Translations under genes and position numbers: made by a program | Origin: Pseudomonas graminis | Lineage (GTDB): Bacteria > Pseudomonadota > Gammaproteobacteria > Pseudomonadales > Pseudomonadaceae | Reading direction: 5' to 3' | DNA: 64,000 nt | NCBI RefSeq assembly: GCF_004364335.1 | Contig: NZ_SOCR01000007.1 | Coordinates: forward strand, 1-64,000 | The notes under the pieces: model-generated | What the model saw: the letters and a program-made list of their open reading frames with translations, nothing else | Database searches by the model: none | What the model was told of the DNA's origin: nothing | Shown here: piece after piece, positions 18,004 to 26,530 of the stretch | Numbering within the stretch: position 1 is the first letter of the stretch | Layout of the letters: every line of letters begins with the position of its first letter

Positions 18004-18882
18004 TCAGCCCTTAAAACTATCCCGCCAGGCCAAAAACCGCCGTTCCAGCATCGCCAGCACCCCATCGGTCAACTTGCCCAACACCGCCAGCACAATAATC
18101 GCCGCCAGCACAATGTCGGGCCTGGACGTCTCGCGACCATCACTGAGCAAATAGCCCAACCCCTTCGTCGCCGCGATCAACTCCGCCGCCACCAGAAACA
18201 TCCACGCCAGACTCAACCCCGAGCGCAAGCCGGTGAACAGACCGGGCAGGGCGGCGGGCAAAAACACATGCACGATCATCTGCCGCTGACTGAAGCGATA
18301 CATCGTCCCCACCTCCACCAACTTGCGATCGATATTGCGAATGGCCGCGACGCCGTTCAGGTACACCGGGAAAAACGCGCCAATGGCAATCAACACAATC
18401 TTGGAAGTCTCACCAATCCCCAGCCACAGCAACAACAGCGGCACCCAGGCCAGGCTCGGGATTGAACGCAGGCCGGCGAAGGTCGGCTCCAGATACGCTT
18501 CCGCCTCGCGGCTGAGCCCGACCCAGGCCGCAAACACCAGGGCGAGCCCCGCGCCGATCACGAACCCCGACAGCACCCGTGTCAGACTGGCGCCGATGTG
18601 TTTCCACAGGGCGCCGCCTGCCAGGTCCGTCAGCGTCGTGGCGATCTCGCTGGGTGCCGGCATCTGGTAGGACTGTACCCAGCCGATGCGGACCGCGATT
18701 TCCAGCATCAACAAAATCGCCACTGGCACGGCAAGACCCTTCAAGCGGGTCGGCCACTTCCCACGTGCCTGAGGTACAGACGGTTGCGCGTCAGGCGCCT
18801 CATCCTTGAACACCTGCGCCCTGGCGCTGGCGCCGCCACTGATACCACCGCCACCGGCCTCGCTGACCCGGGCATTGCTCAT
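18004..18882 (-). CDS. ABC transporter permease, SsuC/TauC/NrtB type
   Basis: This inner-membrane permease has 292 residues. A ~45-residue Gly/Ala-rich cytoplasmic N-terminus precedes about six membrane segments. The EAA-type loop for contact with an ATPase is seen around LVEVGTMYRFSQRQMIVHVFLPAALPGLFTGLR. The sequence belongs to the sulfonate/taurine/nitrate importer group. It overlaps the binding-protein gene by ATGA, showing coupling. No ATPase gene follows: a long structured repeat starts at the stop codon. Either an ATPase is supplied from elsewhere or the operon has lost it. The substrate is not certain; an aliphatic sulfonate is likely from the group. Confidence 0.88.
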   Translation of the reverse strand: MSNARVSEAGGGGISGGASARAQVFKDEAPDAQPSVPQARGKWPTRLKGLAVPVAILLMLEIAVRIGWVQSYQMPAPSEIATTLTDLAGGALWKHIGASLTRVLSGFVIGAGLALVFAAWVGLSREAEAYLEPTFAGLRSIPSLAWVPLLLLWLGIGETSKIVLIAIGAFFPVYLNGVAAIRNIDRKLVEVGTMYRFSQRQMIVHVFLPAALPGLFTGLRSGLSLAWMFLVAAELIAATKGLGYLLSDGRETSRPDIVLAAIIVLAVLGKLTDGVLAMLERRFLAWRDSFKG

Positions 18883-19865
18883 GGCTTGGCGACGACCGCG
18901 TTGCCGAAGCTCGGGTCGATCAATTGATCGATGACCTGGTCGACGTTCGTCCCTTTGCGCACCAGCTCTTCCGAAACCAGAATCGGCGCGGCGGCCTTCG
19001 ACGCGCTGACGTCCTTGTCGGTCAGCAGAGGGCTGCCGAGGTCAGTGCGCGTCAATTGCAATTTGGCGACATCCAGCGGCAGGCCTGACTCGGTGGCGAG
19101 CAGTTGCGCCAGCTCGTCCGGATGTTTCAGCGACCATTCCCGGGCTTTTTCGTACGCGCCCAGGACGGTTTTGATCGCTTCCGGGTGCTCCTTCGCATAA
19201 CGCTCGGTCACGCTGACGACGCCAAAGCTGTTGAAGTCCTTGTTGCGATACAGCAAGCGCGAGCCGGCCTGGATTTCGCTCGCCGCCATGTGCGGGTCCA
19301 GCCCGGCCCAGGCGTCGACATCGCCTTTCTCCAGCGCAATGCGGCCGTCCGGGTGCTGCAGATGCAAGAGCTCGACGTCGTCTTTGGTCAGCTTCGCCTG
19401 CTGCAGGGCGCGCAGGGTAAAGAGGTAAGGGTCGGTGCCTTTGGTGGCGGCGATTTTCTTGCCCTTGAGGTCGGCAACGTTCTGTAGGGTCGAGTCCTTG
19501 CGCACCACCAGCGCTGTCCATTCGGCGCGGCTGTAGACATAGACCGATTTGATCGGGCTGCCGTTGGCTCGCGCCAGCACTGCCGAGAGACTGGCGGAGG
19601 AGGCGAAGTCGATGCCGCCGCTGTTGAGGTATTCCAGCGAGCGGTTGCTGCCCTGGCTGAACACCCAGCTGACGTTGCTTTCTGGCAGCGCTTTTTCCAG
19701 CCAGCCGAAGTGCTTGAGCACCAGACTGACTGGCGAGTAATAGGCGTAATCCAGGTGCACCTCGGCCGGTGGGGCCTCTGCAGCCTGGGCCAGCGGTTGA
19801 AGCGTCAGTGCGAGTGCGCCGGCGAGTATTTTGAATGAGGTCGGCAGACGGGAAAATGCTGTCAT
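18879..19865 (-). CDS. ABC transporter periplasmic binding protein, aliphatic sulfonate/nitrate type
   Basis: The protein has 328 residues with a Sec signal peptide (hydrophobic core about 11-25, cleavage after AQA). The mature part is a two-lobe NMT1/SsuA-type binding protein: YYSPVSLVLKHFGWLEKALPE, SGGIDFASSASLSAVLAR and GKKIAATKGTDPYLFTLRAL follow the family pattern. It delivers ligand to the downstream permease. Sulfonate is the usual annotation of such sequences; taurine, nitrate or other small ligands are not excluded. The start codon lacks a strong ribosome-binding site. It is first in a two-gene operon. Confidence 0.87.
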   Translation of the reverse strand: MTAFSRLPTSFKILAGALALTLQPLAQAAEAPPAEVHLDYAYYSPVSLVLKHFGWLEKALPESNVSWVFSQGSNRSLEYLNSGGIDFASSASLSAVLARANGSPIKSVYVYSRAEWTALVVRKDSTLQNVADLKGKKIAATKGTDPYLFTLRALQQAKLTKDDVELLHLQHPDGRIALEKGDVDAWAGLDPHMAASEIQAGSRLLYRNKDFNSFGVVSVTERYAKEHPEAIKTVLGAYEKAREWSLKHPDELAQLLATESGLPLDVAKLQLTRTDLGSPLLTDKDVSASKAAAPILVSEELVRKGTNVDQVIDQLIDPSFGNAVVAKP

Positions 19866-20324
19866 GGGTCAATGTCCAATCAAGGGGCGAAAGCTGCGCG
19901 CGGCTGCTTATGACGAAATCAGCAGTCGGAGCGAGCCAGTCTGCTTAATTGGAATATTGCAGGCTTTGTGCCATTGGCTCTCGCGCCCGTGTAGACGCGA
20001 ATTTCCGGGAGTCCTAGGCCGTTGACGGTGTCCATGACACGGCAGTCTGTTGATCGGATGTCGCTGGACAAACAGTCGCACCGGCAGTCGGACCGGGTCA
20101 GGTAATCTCTTCACACGTCGCTGTTCCGACACCCGCGTATCTGACCGTTCGGCGATTAAATCGGTAAATCAGGCGGTTGCGTGCAACCTCTTGAGCGTTT
20201 TCTGATCTGATCGGCTTTCGTTATACGGAAATATTCGCTCGGCATACTGCATCAAGCCGCACGCTGACAAGGACGTTGCATCGGGCGTCACGCCCATCAC
20301 GAACCATCAGAATTCCATGCCGAT
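19866..20324. other. 459-bp divergent intergenic region
   Basis: It separates the sulfonate-type binding protein (leftward) from the phosphatase-like gene (rightward) and should carry both promoters. I see no gene, and no operator I can name. A small palindrome around TGTCCATGACA (about 20029-20039) is the only local symmetry noticed. Confidence 0.5.
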
Positions 20325-21005
20325 ATGAGCCTTTCAACACCGCCTCTGTTGTCCCGCGCAATGCAGCGCATGACTTACTTTGTGTTGCCGACCCTGCTGA
20401 TCGCCTCCGCCATTTTCTGGTTCGCGGCGGGGAAAGGTGTGCACGCGGAGTCCAAGAACGGCACCCAGACCCTGGTGTTTCTGCGCCACGCCGAGAAGCC
20501 CGAAAGCGGCCTGGGCCAACTGAACTGCCAGGGCCTGAACCGCGCCATCGACCTGTCCACGGTACTGCCCAACACTTTCGGCAAAGCCGACTTTATCTTC
20601 GCGGCCAACCCCAGCCGCCATGTGGAAGAGGGCGAACACGATCATTCCTACAGCTACCTTCGCCCGCTCATGACCGTAGGCCCCAGCGCGATCAAACTGG
20701 GCCTGCCGGTCAATATCGATTTCGCCGCCAATGACACCGGTGATCTGGCCGATGAGCTGATGCGCGACAAATACCACGACGCCACCATCTACACCGCCTG
20801 GTCCCACGGCTACCTGCCGGAGCTGATCAACAAAGTCGCCGAGGAGGCGTCGGGCGAGAAGATCAAACTCGTCAACGACTGGGTCGCCGAGGATTTCGAT
20901 TCCGTGCTGGTGCTGACGCTCAAGTGGAACGACGGCAAAGCCACGCTGCAGTATGAGAACTACAAGCAGAACCTGGATGGCGGGGCAGTGGGCTGCCCGA
21001 GCTGA
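20325..21005 (+). CDS. Histidine phosphatase superfamily-like protein, membrane-anchored or exported
   Basis: The protein has 226 residues. A hydrophobic stretch (about 18-36) acts as a signal anchor or signal peptide. The mature part begins with VFLRHAEKPE (Arg54, His55), the RHG-type phosphohistidine motif with Ala/Glu replacing Gly/Glu. A second His is in AWSHGYLPE (His161). The usual second Arg near SDLxRA is replaced by NPSRHVEEGE. Pseudomonas genomes carry similar short proteins annotated only as histidine phosphatase family. Substrate and activity are unknown. It is single, with its own promoter region. Confidence 0.7.
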   Translation: MSLSTPPLLSRAMQRMTYFVLPTLLIASAIFWFAAGKGVHAESKNGTQTLVFLRHAEKPESGLGQLNCQGLNRAIDLSTVLPNTFGKADFIFAANPSRHVEEGEHDHSYSYLRPLMTVGPSAIKLGLPVNIDFAANDTGDLADELMRDKYHDATIYTAWSHGYLPELINKVAEEASGEKIKLVNDWVAEDFDSVLVLTLKWNDGKATLQYENYKQNLDGGAVGCPS

Positions 21006-21040
21006 TTGAATCTAGCGAGTTTTGCGTTGTGACACCTGAC

Positions 21041-21154
21041 GCTTTCCCGGCTAAAGCCAGTCCTACAGTTAGAACGCGATTCCATGTAGGACCGGCTAAA
21101 GCCAGTCCTACAGTCAGAACGCGATCCCATGTAGGGCCGGCTTCAGCCGGGAAG
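21041..21154. repeat. Cluster of three CCGGCTAAAGCC-type REP elements
   Basis: Three REP elements lie in close succession (21041-21068, 21085-21113, 21130-21154) between the phosphatase-like gene and alkA. The first two are self-palindromic with AGTCCTACAG arms and share the spacer AGAACGCGAT. Confidence 0.85.
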
Positions 21155-21257
21155 AGGCCCGTCAGATCACCCTCAATCATGCCTGCCAGCCCGAAAAGTT
21201 TGTGCCTCTCCATCGATTACGCTAGCGTCAGCCGACCCTGACTGCCGGCGGTTCCCC

Positions 21258-22178
21258 ATGCTTCAACCTCTTCAGCCCCACGCCTCGCGCCTGATCCCTT
21301 TCAATCCGCCGTTCGACTGGCAGCGCATGCTGGATTTCTTCAAGGCGCGGATGACGGCGGGCGTGGAAGCGGTGGTCGATGGGGTGTATAGGCGCAACAT
21401 CGACTTCAAGGGCAGCCACGGTGCCTTGACGGTAGAGCTGGCGCCGGACGGGCAGCATTTGCTGGTGACCGCCCACGGCGAGGTGAGCCGGCACATTGAT
21501 GAGCTGATCGTGCCGGTTTCACACATGTTCGATCTGTACGCCGAACCGCAAATCATCGACCAGACCCTCTCGCAAGACCCGTGGCTGGCGTCGCTGGTGC
21601 AGCGTCGTCCGGGGCTGCGCGTGCCGGGGGCGTTCTCCGGGTTTGAGCTGGCGGTGCGCACGATTGTCGGGCAGCAGGTCAGCGTCAAGGGTGCGACCAC
21701 GATTGTCGGTCGCCTCGTCCAGCGCGCCGGGGTTCAGGTCAGCGAAGGTCTGCATGAACAACTGGCTTGGCGATTCCCGACGCCAGACGCCCTGGCGCAG
21801 GCGAACCTGGACAAGATCGGCATGCCCGGCAAGCGCGTCGAGACCCTGCAGCGTCTCGCCGCGGCGGTGGCCAGTGGCGAGCTGTCCCTCGACGTTCGCC
21901 ATGGCGACATTGGCGATTTACGGCGACAACTGCTGGCCATGCCCGGCATCGGCCCCTGGACCGTGGAATACATCGCCATGCGCGCCTGGCGTGACCCGGA
22001 CGCCTGGCCCGCCGCCGATCTGGTGCTGATGAATCTGATGACCCAGCAGGAGCCATCGCTGCTTCGCCTGCCGCAGCACAAGGCGCGGGCGGAAGCCTGG
22101 AAACCCTGGCGCGCCTACGCCGCGATGCACGTCTGGAATTCCGCAGCGGACGCGGCGGGCAAGCAGAAGGGCGGTTAA
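21258..22178 (+). CDS. alkA: DNA-3-methyladenine glycosylase II (AlkA-like)
   Basis: This base-excision repair glycosylase has 306 residues and removes alkylated purines and pyrimidines. An N-terminal AlkA_N-type domain spans ~1-115. A helix-hairpin-helix follows with LLAMPGIGPWTVEYIAMRAW (about 225-244), and the catalytic Asp is Asp254 in WPAADLVL. SGFELAVRTIVGQQVSVKGA is the usual active-site helix. The gene is followed by ogt 141 bp later on the same strand, making an alkylation-repair pair. No Ada-type regulator is visible. Confidence 0.95.
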   Translation: MLQPLQPHASRLIPFNPPFDWQRMLDFFKARMTAGVEAVVDGVYRRNIDFKGSHGALTVELAPDGQHLLVTAHGEVSRHIDELIVPVSHMFDLYAEPQIIDQTLSQDPWLASLVQRRPGLRVPGAFSGFELAVRTIVGQQVSVKGATTIVGRLVQRAGVQVSEGLHEQLAWRFPTPDALAQANLDKIGMPGKRVETLQRLAAAVASGELSLDVRHGDIGDLRRQLLAMPGIGPWTVEYIAMRAWRDPDAWPAADLVLMNLMTQQEPSLLRLPQHKARAEAWKPWRAYAAMHVWNSAADAAGKQKGG

Positions 22179-22319
22179 ACCGCGAGTTTGAGCGCAAGAA
22201 GCGGGTGGTTCGGGCAGGTCGCGCGCGTAGTATGTCGGCATCCGACCCGCGCCCGGACGATCCCGGCTAGCGGTTAGGACAACAAGCGTCAGCACACAAG
22301 CCAGAGCAGGAGCCAGACG

Positions 22320-22859
22320 ATGACCTTCACTTACCGTTTCATCGATTCTCCGGTCGGTCAGTTGAAGCTGATCGCCAAGGGCCCGCGTCTGGCCGCCGTG
22401 CTGTGGGAGAACGACCGTCCGAACCGCGTGCTGCTCTGGGCGATGAGCGAAGATGCCGGCAGCGATATTCTTGATCAGGCCGAGTGTCAGCTCGCCGAAT
22501 ACTTCGCCGGACAGCGTCAGCGCTTCGAGCTTGAACTCGAATTCCATGGCACCGCATTTCAGCAGAAAGTCTGGCAGGCCTTGCTGACTATTCCCTTCGG
22601 CGAAACCCGCAGTTATCTCGACATTGCCCTGCAGATCGGCAACCCCGCCGCCGTGCGCGCAGTCGGTGCGGCCAATGGCAGGAACCCGATTTCCATCATC
22701 GCCCCGTGCCACCGGGTGATCGGTAGCTCCGGCGCGCTGACCGGTTTTGCCGGAGGCCTGGACGCCAAGCACCTGCTGCTGACCCTTGAGGGTTATCAGC
22801 CCGCACGGCGGGGCAAGCGCGTCATGGCCGCGGCTTCGACCCAGGCTTCACTGTTCTAG
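22320..22859 (+). CDS. ogt: Methylated-DNA-[protein]-cysteine S-methyltransferase
   Basis: The protein has 179 residues and repairs O6-alkylguanine by irreversible transfer to its own cysteine. The active-site IIAPCHRVIGSSG carries Cys130. The HTH-like segment FQQKVWQALLTIPFGETRSY and NGRNPISI are typical of Ogt. The N-terminal domain is present but short of metal ligands, as in Ogt rather than Ada. ATG is the start. A C-terminal tail rich in Ala and Ser (about 160-179) is poorly conserved in the family. It lies in the alkA-ogt repair pair. Confidence 0.95.
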   Translation: MTFTYRFIDSPVGQLKLIAKGPRLAAVLWENDRPNRVLLWAMSEDAGSDILDQAECQLAEYFAGQRQRFELELEFHGTAFQQKVWQALLTIPFGETRSYLDIALQIGNPAAVRAVGAANGRNPISIIAPCHRVIGSSGALTGFAGGLDAKHLLLTLEGYQPARRGKRVMAAASTQASLF

Positions 22860-22935
22860 ACTGGCGCCCACAGGCACCCACACGCCCACCCTGAAAGTCA
22901 CCACCCGCCCAGAAACCGAATCAATGGAGATGATC

Positions 22936-23739
22936 ATGCCCGGTTCCGCTCAGACGTTTCGCTCACTGCACCATCAGTCCATCGTTTTGCGCCTGCCCAA
23001 TGCCTGGGACGCTGGGAGCGCTCGACTGTTCGAAAGCCTCGGCGCCACGGCCATCGCGACCACCAGCGCCGGTGTCGCCTGGGCCCAGGGCTATGCCGAT
23101 GGCCGGGTGTTTCCGGTCGACACCGCGGTAAGCGTCGCGGCCAGCATCGCGCGGCTGATCAGCGTCCCGCTGTCGGTCGATATAGAGAACGGCTATTCGG
23201 ACGACCCGCAGACCGTGGCGGAAAACGTCAGGCGGGTGCTGGAGGTGGGCGCGGTGGGCATCAATCTGGAAGACGGTTCCGACGCGCCGCAGCTGCTCGC
23301 CCGCAAGATCGAGGCTATCAAAAGCATGGCCGCCAATAACGGGTTTGACGTTTTTATCAATGCCCGCACCGACGTATATCTGGCGAGTCTGGTTCCTGAA
23401 CATGCGCGCGTCGAAGAAAGCCTTAAACGCGGTCATATGTACCGGGAAGCCGGTGCGGACGGGCTGTTTGTGGCAGCCCTGGTGGATGTCGAGCAGATAA
23501 AAGCCGTCGTTGCCGGCATCGATCTGCCCATCAATGTGCTGGCGCGACAAGGACTGCCAGACGCCGAAGCACTGGCGCAGTTGGGCGTACGCCGGTTGAG
23601 CGCCGGATCCACCATCACGCAGACCTTGTGGGGACAGGCCGAGCAACTGGCGCGCGGCTTTCTGCAGGAAGGCCGATCGGAAGCAGTCACTGAAGGCAGC
23701 CTGACCTATCCGCAGATCCAGGCGCTGTTTGAACGCTAG
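22936..23739 (+). CDS. Isocitrate lyase/PEP mutase family enzyme
   Basis: The protein has 267 residues of the PEP mutase/isocitrate lyase TIM-barrel superfamily. Signatures are LPNAWDAGSARLFESLGATAIATTSAG near the N-terminus, the metal site VDIENGYSDDP, and GINLEDGSD. The usual CxP-type lyase loop (KKCGH) of isocitrate lyase is absent, so a carboxyphosphonoenolpyruvate mutase/oxaloacetate decarboxylase-like activity is more likely. The substrate is unknown. Three in-frame ATGs stand close together; the one at 22936 is best placed behind GGAG. It interrupts the DNA-repair genes without an obvious link. Confidence 0.85.
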   Translation: MPGSAQTFRSLHHQSIVLRLPNAWDAGSARLFESLGATAIATTSAGVAWAQGYADGRVFPVDTAVSVAASIARLISVPLSVDIENGYSDDPQTVAENVRRVLEVGAVGINLEDGSDAPQLLARKIEAIKSMAANNGFDVFINARTDVYLASLVPEHARVEESLKRGHMYREAGADGLFVAALVDVEQIKAVVAGIDLPINVLARQGLPDAEALAQLGVRRLSAGSTITQTLWGQAEQLARGFLQEGRSEAVTEGSLTYPQIQALFER

Positions 23740-23854
23740 ACACAACTCATCGGAAGCAATGAAACAAGGGGCGGCGATCCTCTGGATTCGCCGCTCTGTT
23801 ACAAAATTTGCGGCGGGATCGACGAGAGGCGCTAGCCAGGTTTAGACGATAAGA

Positions 23855-23866
23855 GTACAAATGTGC
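23855..23866 (+). promoter_or_regulatory. LexA2 operator GTAC-N4-GTGC
   Basis: GTACAAATGTGC matches the LexA2 recognition sequence GTAC-N4-GTGC described for Pseudomonas putida. It covers the first possible lexA2 start codon at 23861, so autorepression could act on both transcription and the very start of the message. Confidence 0.8.
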
Positions 23867-24478
23867 TCCATGACGACCCTATCCCCCAAACGCGCTGCCA
23901 TCCTCACGTTCATTCGAGATCGCATCGCCCAGAATGGCCAGCCTCCCAGCCTGGCGGAAATTTCCGAAGCCTTTGGTTTTGCTTCCCGCAGCGTCGCGCG
24001 CAAGCACATCGTGGCGCTGACCGACGCCGGCCTGATCGAAGTCGTCGCCAATCAGGCCCGCGGTATCCGGCTGGTGGACACCCGTCCACGGCCGCAGATG
24101 CTCGACATTCCCGTGCTCGGTCGCGTGGCCGCCGGTGCACCCATCGGCCCCGACCTCGACAATCACGATATCTTCACGCTGGACAGCCGCACCTTCATGC
24201 GCGTCCCGGATTACCTGCTGCGGGTGAGCGGGGATTCGATGACCGACGACGGCATCTTCGATGGCGATCTGGTCGGCATCCTGCAAAGCGCCGAAGCCCG
24301 CGACGGGCAGATCATCGTGGCCCGGCTGGACGGCGAAGTGACCATCAAGCGCCTTGAGCGCGGCAATGATCAGCTGCGCTTGCTGCCGCGCAACCCTGCG
24401 TATCAACCCATCATTGTGCGGCCGGACCAGGACTTCGCCATCGAAGGCGTGTTCTGTGGCCTGGTGCGCCGGGAATGA
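23861..24478 (+). CDS. lexA2: LexA2 repressor of the DNA-damage mutagenesis cassette
   Basis: The protein has 205 residues. An N-terminal winged helix (about 8-70) with PPSLAEISEAFGFASRSVARKH binds DNA. The cleavage site Ala91-Gly92 lies in RVAAGAP, and the self-cleavage dyad is Ser126 (GDSMTDDG) and Lys163 (VTIKRL). It should be inactivated by RecA filaments after DNA damage. It heads the lexA2-imuA-imuB-dnaE2 operon and is the cassette-specific second LexA of pseudomonads. ATG 23861 lies inside its own operator; ATG 23870 (MTTLSPK) is an alternative start. The stop overlaps imuA. Confidence 0.95.
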   Translation: MCSMTTLSPKRAAILTFIRDRIAQNGQPPSLAEISEAFGFASRSVARKHIVALTDAGLIEVVANQARGIRLVDTRPRPQMLDIPVLGRVAAGAPIGPDLDNHDIFTLDSRTFMRVPDYLLRVSGDSMTDDGIFDGDLVGILQSAEARDGQIIVARLDGEVTIKRLERGNDQLRLLPRNPAYQPIIVRPDQDFAIEGVFCGLVRRE

Positions 24479-25095
24479 TGGGCGCGGTGGTCAGCCTCGA
24501 CGCGCTGCTGGACGAGCGGCGCGTCTGGAAGGGCCGTCAGCAGGTTGCTTCGGTGGCCACGCAGCCCACCGGCCATGCAGCCCTCGACGCCGCGTTACCC
24601 CTGGGAGGCTGGCCCCCTGCGGCGATGACCGAAGTGCTGGTGGCGGCCAACGGCAGTGGTGAATTGCGCCTGATGTGGCCGACCCTGGCGCGCCTCGCTG
24701 ACGCCGGCGAGCGTATCGTGCTGGTCGCGCCTCCCTATCTTCCTTATGCCCAGGCCTGGCAGATGGCGGGCATTGACCTGAGGCAGTTGTCGATCATCCA
24801 TGCCAACGAGCGCGATGCCCTGTGGGCGGTCGAGCAATGCCTGCGTTCGGGCAGTTGCGGCGCAGTGTTGTGCTGGCCGACCAAGGTCGACGACCGCGCC
24901 TTGCGTCGGTTGCAGGTGGCCGCCGAAACCGGTGAAACCCTGGCCTTTGCCTGCCGCGGGCATGAAGCAGCGGCCAATCCGTCTCCGGCCGCGCTGCGCA
25001 TTGCCATCGACGCGCGGCCCAGTCAGTTGCGGGTGCTCAAGTGTCGCGGCGGGCTGGCGCCTGCTTCCCCCGTCCCGTTCACCGCTGACGCTTGA
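24475..25095 (+). CDS. imuA: ImuA, RecA-like accessory protein of translesion synthesis
   Basis: The protein has 206 residues with a RecA/SulA-like fold. It acts with ImuB and DnaE2 in damage-induced mutagenesis. The N-terminal LDAALPLGGWPPAAMTEVL is typical. The segment at the Walker A position reads AANGSGELRL and lacks the catalytic Lys, so ATP hydrolysis is doubtful. Start and lexA2 stop overlap as ATGA (an alternative ATG is at 24478), and imuB begins 7 bp after its stop, so the cassette is probably one transcript under LexA2 control. Confidence 0.93.
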   Translation: MMGAVVSLDALLDERRVWKGRQQVASVATQPTGHAALDAALPLGGWPPAAMTEVLVAANGSGELRLMWPTLARLADAGERIVLVAPPYLPYAQAWQMAGIDLRQLSIIHANERDALWAVEQCLRSGSCGAVLCWPTKVDDRALRRLQVAAETGETLAFACRGHEAAANPSPAALRIAIDARPSQLRVLKCRGGLAPASPVPFTADA

Positions 25096-25102
25096 GGTTG
25101 CC

Positions 25103-26530
25103 ATGCTCTGGGCCTGTGTCCTCCTGCCGCAGCTGGCGCTGGACGGCGTCATGCGTCGTCGCGAAAACCCTGAAGAACCGCTGGCGCTGATCAGTGGCAC
25201 GGCGCAGCGTCGGGTGCTGCAGACGGTCAACCCGGCCGCCCGCGCGATGGGCCTGCGTGCCGGCCAGTCGTTGACCGCAGCCCATGCCATGACCCGGGAA
25301 TTCGCCACCGTCGAATACGACCCGGACGAAACCGAGCGCTGGCACCGTTTGCTGGCTGCCTGGGCCTACCGGTTCAGTTCCCATGTCAGCCTCAAGTACC
25401 CGCGGGTGCTGTTGATGGAGGTTGAATCCAGCTTCGGCCTGTTCGGGCCGTGGCCGGTGTTCGAAGCGCGACTGCGTCAGGAGCTGACCGAGCTGGGCTT
25501 TACCCACCGCATCGTCGCGGCGCCCAATCCGCTGGCAGCCCGCATGCTTGCCAACGCCCATGACGGTCTGGCCGTGACCGACGGCGACGCACTGCATGAG
25601 GTGCTGGCACAGATGCCGGTCAACCGCATCGGCCTGCCAACCGAGGTGGCCACCGCACTGGCGCGCATGGGCCTGCACCGCGTACGACAGGTTCATGGGT
25701 TGCCCCGTGACACCCTGGCCCGGCGTTTCCCGGCAGCGGTGCTGCAACACCTCGACACCTTGTTCGGGCGCAGGCCTATGGGGCTGGAGTGTTATGTGCC
25801 TCCAGACCGTTTTGATACCCGCATCGAGCTGAATTTCGACGTCGAATCCCATCAGGCGCTGCTGTTCCCGCTCAAGCGCATGATCGCCGACCTGGCGGTG
25901 TTTCTGGCCGGGCGCGACAGCGGCGTGCAACGTTTCGTGATTCATCTGGAGCACGTTCCGAGCGTGGGCAGCGTTGCCCCGGACACGCAGATTCCCGTGG
26001 GCCTGCTCAGCGCCGAGCGCGAAGCCAACATGCTGTTCGAGCTGGCGCGGGGCCGTCTGGAGCAACTCGAGGTGCCGTCGCCGGTACGCGCGTTGAGATT
26101 GCAGGCCAAGGATCTGCCGGCGTTCGTGCCCACCCACCGCGAGCTTTTTGATGACCGTCCGCAGCAGACCATGCCCTGGGAGCAACTGCGCGAGCGCCTG
26201 CGCGCACGGCTTGGGGATGAAGCCGTGGCTGGCCTGGGCTTCAATGCCGACCATCGCCCGGAACACGCCTCGCTGCCCGCTTCCCCGAGCAAACCGCTGG
26301 CGCTGACCCATAAAGTCCCGCGCCCCGGCTGGCTATTGCCCGAGCCGGAATTACTGACCGAGCCCGGCCTGCGTGTGCTGGCCGGGCCGGAGCGCATCGA
26401 GTCGGGCTGGTGGGACGGCGGCGACGTGCGCCGCGACTATTACCTTGTCGAAACCCGCAACGGCCAGCGCGGCTGGGCTTACCGGAGCGTCGGCGAGAGC
26501 AGCCTGTTACTGCATGGCTGGTTCGCATGA
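25103..26530 (+). CDS. imuB: ImuB, Y-family polymerase-like protein without catalytic residues
   Basis: The protein has 475 residues and resembles DinB/UmuC. The acidic catalytic residues of active Y-family polymerases are missing at the N-terminus ([13 protein letters not shown] stands where DxDxFF is expected). ImuB is known as the hub that links ImuA, DnaE2 and the sliding clamp, not as a polymerase itself. Helix-hairpin-helix-like and little-finger regions follow (about 185-345). The C-terminus carries the conserved [15 protein letters not shown] segment. ATG 25103 is preceded by GAGG; longer upstream frame is imuA shadow. It overlaps dnaE2 by ATGA. Confidence 0.95.
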   Translation: MLWACVLLPQLALDGVMRRRENPEEPLALISGTAQRRVLQTVNPAARAMGLRAGQSLTAAHAMTREFATVEYDPDETERWHRLLAAWAYRFSSHVSLKYPRVLLMEVESSFGLFGPWPVFEARLRQELTELGFTHRIVAAPNPLAARMLANAHDGLAVTDGDALHEVLAQMPVNRIGLPTEVATALARMGLHRVRQVHGLPRDTLARRFPAAVLQHLDTLFGRRPMGLECYVPPDRFDTRIELNFDVESHQALLFPLKRMIADLAVFLAGRDSGVQRFVIHLEHVPSVGSVAPDTQIPVGLLSAEREANMLFELARGRLEQLEVPSPVRALRLQAKDLPAFVPTHRELFDDRPQQTMPWEQLRERLRARLGDEAVAGLGFNADHRPEHASLPASPSKPLALTHKVPRPGWLLPEPELLTEPGLRVLAGPERIESGWWDGGDVRRDYYLVETRNGQRGWAYRSVGESSLLLHGWFA

